From: Eunapius fragilis
Taxonomy: Eukaryota > Porifera > Demospongiae > Spongillida > Spongillidae
DNA length: 64,000 bases
Assembly: GCA_963681505.1 (NCBI GenBank)
Contig: OY811982.1
Span: 6,959,261-7,023,260, forward strand
Reading direction: 5' to 3'
Shown here: positions 61,391 to 64,000 of the stretch, piece after piece
Layout: every line of letters starts with the position of its first letter
Position numbering within the stretch: position 1 is the first letter of the stretch
Notes under the pieces: generated by a model
Database searches by the model: none
The model's input: the letters and a program-made list of their open reading frames with translations, nothing else
Told to the model about the DNA's origin: nothing
Program-made: the position numbers and the translations under genes

Positions 61391-62105
61391 GCAATGCACA
61401 CATACATCTCAGCACCCCTATCCATAGCAATGTACTCGACACTCTAACGTATAGAATTACCCTTCAACGGCATGTAATAGTGTTCTGGTGTACTTACCAC
61501 CACAAAGTACTTGCTTAGAAACTACTTGCTTACCACTTATAATTTGAATTACAAGTCTCCACCTGCCAGTCACAGCGTGCGTCTCATTAGCTTCATCGAT
61601 GCGCTTGACAACTTCCATACGTCGCACCCCTATTGGCATCGAAGCACATATACGCAAGACAAAGTAAAACCGTACTCTACAAGAGTACAGAACAAGCTGT
61701 TGTGGCGGTAGCATCTTCCACGGCACTAAATAGAATTATCAATTTTCTATGCTCGGATGTTTATGACAACGCACCCATCTCCGATATTGTCGAGAGAACA
61801 AAAAAGTTCTCACATACTTAGTATGCCTCTGATATACTTACTTTTCAATCGTGTGACAATTGTTCCACCCTGCTCGCGTCACAACGTCCTTGTAAGCCTG
61901 TCCGTCTCTGTCGAATATTATGACACCTGCTCTTTGTATGTTTCCTGCATAGGATCGCCAATCAGAAGGCACTAGCGAATAGCCAGTCTACCCATCAGCC
62001 CGATTTCAAAACGTAGCCAATAGAAAAGTCGCTTCGTTCAAAAGCTATCGCGCGTCAGTCAAACGATACCGAATTAGACATTATCCACAAAATTTAATTC
62101 CGCGG
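61391..62105. other. Intergenic stretch, nothing recognised
   Basis: No coding, repeat or RNA signal was identified. Confidence 0.6.
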
Positions 62106-62108
62106 TTA

Positions 62109-63291
62109 GGGAGCGTTCACAAATGATGTCACGCTGACCATATGTATGTATGGTTCCCCCTAACATGATATATAGGGTATGTATGTATGGTAATGATAGC
62201 GTGACTTGTTAATTTATTCTCGGATTTAATATGACGGCGGTAACAAGAGGGAATTGTTTTTCCGTGTGCGCGAAGCATACTGGAAGTCACACACACATCA
62301 AAAATATCAAACAAACCATGAAAATTCCATCAATCATTATATCTAGAATGACATGAAAAAGGCGGACAATTTGTCCGATGCCGTAAAGAAGTTTAAGGAG
62401 GAGCAAGCAATGGTGTCCCTTAAGAGAATGGACAACTTTTAGGGTTTTGGAGTAGTCTACCTTATAAGCCGGCAGAGGAAAACATTACTCAATGCCAAGG
62501 CCAGGCTGAATTGGGATTGATCTTTACAGCGGACGGACGTGTCTTGAAATCACAGGTTATACCAAATTACCTTTACTGCCATCAATTCAGGATAATTTAC
62601 AAGGTCGGACTTGTCAGTCACGTGGCCTGTATTTTGCAAGTAAAAAGATGCTTCAGCAGCACAGACAAATACATAGGAAGAATAAAAGTGACACTACAGG
62701 AGCCCAATTATTGACCACTTTGTAGTTCCTCATCGTATGAAAGTGTTAGTAATAACTGGTGACCGCCCTGATGGAGAAGCAGCAGATTGGGTGATTATTG
62801 AAGACATTGCTACTGAGCAACACAAAAACATTCCACCTGATAGTGTTCAAAGTAGTTCCCATATATAGGTGATCAACTCCCAGTAATGAACACTTCCAAG
62901 AACCATGGGAAGAAGATACACTGTAGCTTGAAATAAACAACTGTGCCAATTGTCATTTAATGTGATTAAAAAACTCTGCCTGCATGTGTGAATAAAGTCA
63001 AGATATTTAAATAATATCACAGAAACAATTACTTCAATAAATATAAAAACACTCTACTAGTACATCAGTACATTATGTTGATGGGTAGAAATCAGCGGAA
63101 ATGAGAAAAAAGAAACCTCATACTTGTGCGTGGCGATAAAGGGGGACGGGGGGTATGGTGTAATGAAATGTGACATCATTTAAAGGTGGGGTATGGGGTA
63201 TGGTTCTTAAATTTGTGACAAATGTGGACAACATATGTATGTATGGTCCAATATTCATCGAAAAAGCGTGACATCATTTATGGATGCTCCC
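62109..63291. mobile_element. TIR element with TTA target duplications (Harbinger-like), carrying a gene-like insert
   Basis: The 27-bp ends read GGGAGCGTTCACAAATGATG plus TCACGCT on the left and GGGAGCATCCATAAATGATG plus TCACGCT on the right (reversed), with only three mismatches. TTA flanks both ends (62106-62108 and 63292-63294). Subterminal CATATGTATGTATGG occurs on both sides. A GGG terminus with a TTA duplication fits PIF/Harbinger elements, but no transposase or Myb-like gene is present. The interior holds coding-like pieces, MKKADNLSDAVKKFKEEQAM from 62353 and a 67-codon frame at 62511, and an AATAAA at 62991, suggesting captured or decayed coding sequence. Confidence 0.75.
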
Positions 63292-63294
63292 TTA

Positions 63295-63368
63295 GTGGTT
63301 ACGTTACGTTATGAATAATTTCGCGTATAATCGGATAACACACACACACATACGCAACACACACACAA

Positions 63369-63400
<32 letters not shown>

Positions 63401-63837
63401 ACACGCACACACACACACAAACACACACACATACACAAACGCATACACACACGTCCCATGTCATACGTTTACTCACGTTTTCCACCATTCATAAGACAGT
63501 TTTCTTTTCCCGGCCCTTCCTGTATACCCTGGAGTGTGCATGCTACAGCGTACAGTAAAACCGCCCTACGTACTCCACAATTTCCCTAGTTCACCACTGC
63601 CACAGCGCGACCGGACCACAAGGGCCACTGTACCGCAATCCACCCACTACTGTTTTGCATCCCAATGATTGGTCGTTCAATTTGGCGGGAATTAATTGTT
63701 TGTCTAACAACCTTTGTTTGATAGGTTCCATTCAGGCCCGCCGTGTAGTGCAAGCTTCTTTATTATAAAATAAAGTCGCTTGGTAGTTACCAAGTTTAAC
63801 TCGTTATCGTTTCCGCGACGTCATATTAATCGTCAAT
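63295..63837. other. Upstream region of the terminal gene, with a CA microsatellite
   Basis: A CA-rich tract fills 63336-63455. The remainder is probably the promoter region of the gene starting at 63838; no specific element is certain. Confidence 0.5.
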
Positions 63838-64000
63838 ATGGCTCGGGTCGCAAGTGCTCATGAAGATGACGATGCCTGTATACAAAGTACCTACGAAAGC
63901 AAAGTCGCCACCTACCTATCCATCAGGGAGCAGAAACGGAAGCAGCTTAACAAGGATCTGAATGCAGCAGCTTCTCAAGCAGAGAAGGAGGAAGTGTTTC
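63838..64000 (+). CDS. 5' end of a gene encoding a charged helical protein, cut by the window end
   Basis: An ATG at 63838 opens 54 codons without a stop to the end of the window, in a good context (a purine at -3). The protein begins MARVASAHEDDDACIQSTYE and goes on with IREQKRKQLNKDLNAAASQA. It is rich in Lys, Glu, Gln and Ala with a heptad-like pattern, consistent with a helical or coiled-coil N-terminus. The GC content rises at the ATG, unlike the flank. The family is not recognised, and no splice site is reached. Confidence 0.6.
   Translation, partial: MARVASAHEDDDACIQSTYESKVATYLSIREQKRKQLNKDLNAAASQAEKEEVF

Noticed and set aside
59593..61447. Overlapping long frames rich in His, Pro and Thr
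   Set aside because: Several frames are open at once over a tandem repeat, with no start context, domain or splice structure.
1..64000. tRNA or rRNA genes
   Set aside because: Read by eye, no cloverleaf-type A/B boxes or rRNA-like conserved blocks were seen; a covariance-model scan would be needed to exclude tRNAs.

Overview
The window looks like nuclear DNA of an early-branching invertebrate animal, most likely a sponge. The reasons are intron-rich genes with animal domain mixes (SRCR plus LDL-receptor class A receptors, an ankyrin-DHHC palmitoyltransferase), AT-rich intergenic DNA with abundant ATGCATGC-type motifs, many microsatellites and homopolymer G tracts, and decayed DIRS-, LINE- and hAT-type elements of kinds common in sponges and cnidarians. 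The taxon is inferred, not shown.

Layout. 1-5.2 kb: decayed repeats, including LINE 3' tails, a hairpin element and a composite inverted-repeat element. 5.3-6.2 kb (+): an intronless, complete chitin deacetylase with a hevein-type chitin-binding domain, of fungal-type architecture. 9.2-13.2 kb and 18.5-24.2 kb (both -): two paralogous single-pass receptors, signal peptide-LDLa-SRCR-LDLa-SRCR-LDLa-TM-tail. Each has nine exons that join in frame, to 559 and 539 codons. A LINE pseudogene and a hairpin element lie between them. 28.2-36.7 kb (+): an ankyrin-repeat DHHC palmitoyltransferase whose introns are full of minisatellites. 37.8-40.6 kb (+): a decayed DIRS-like tyrosine-recombinase retroelement. 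42.0-44.4 kb: a tandem array with a six-unit higher-order repeat. 46.3-46.6 kb (+): a possible two-exon gene start. 47.7-49.6 kb (-): a broken hAT-like transposase. 51.5-54.9 kb (+): exons of a decayed gene with DPESKK repeats, split by a transposon. 55.0-59.3 kb: a 4.4 kb fold-back element with arms over 1.2 kb, itself carrying two younger insertions. 59.5-61.4 kb: a C-rich minisatellite. 62.1-63.3 kb: a TIR element with TTA target duplications. 63.8 kb to the end (+): the 5' end of another gene.

The functional genes do not form a pathway. The receptor pair is a tandem duplication, plausibly involved in recognition or adhesion. The chitin deacetylase stands apart in having no introns, GC-rich coding sequence and a fungal domain layout, which suggests horizontal acquisition. 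The most unusual structural features are the fold-back element, the higher-order tandem array, and the palmitoyltransferase introns, where minisatellites carry repeated splice-site-like sequences.
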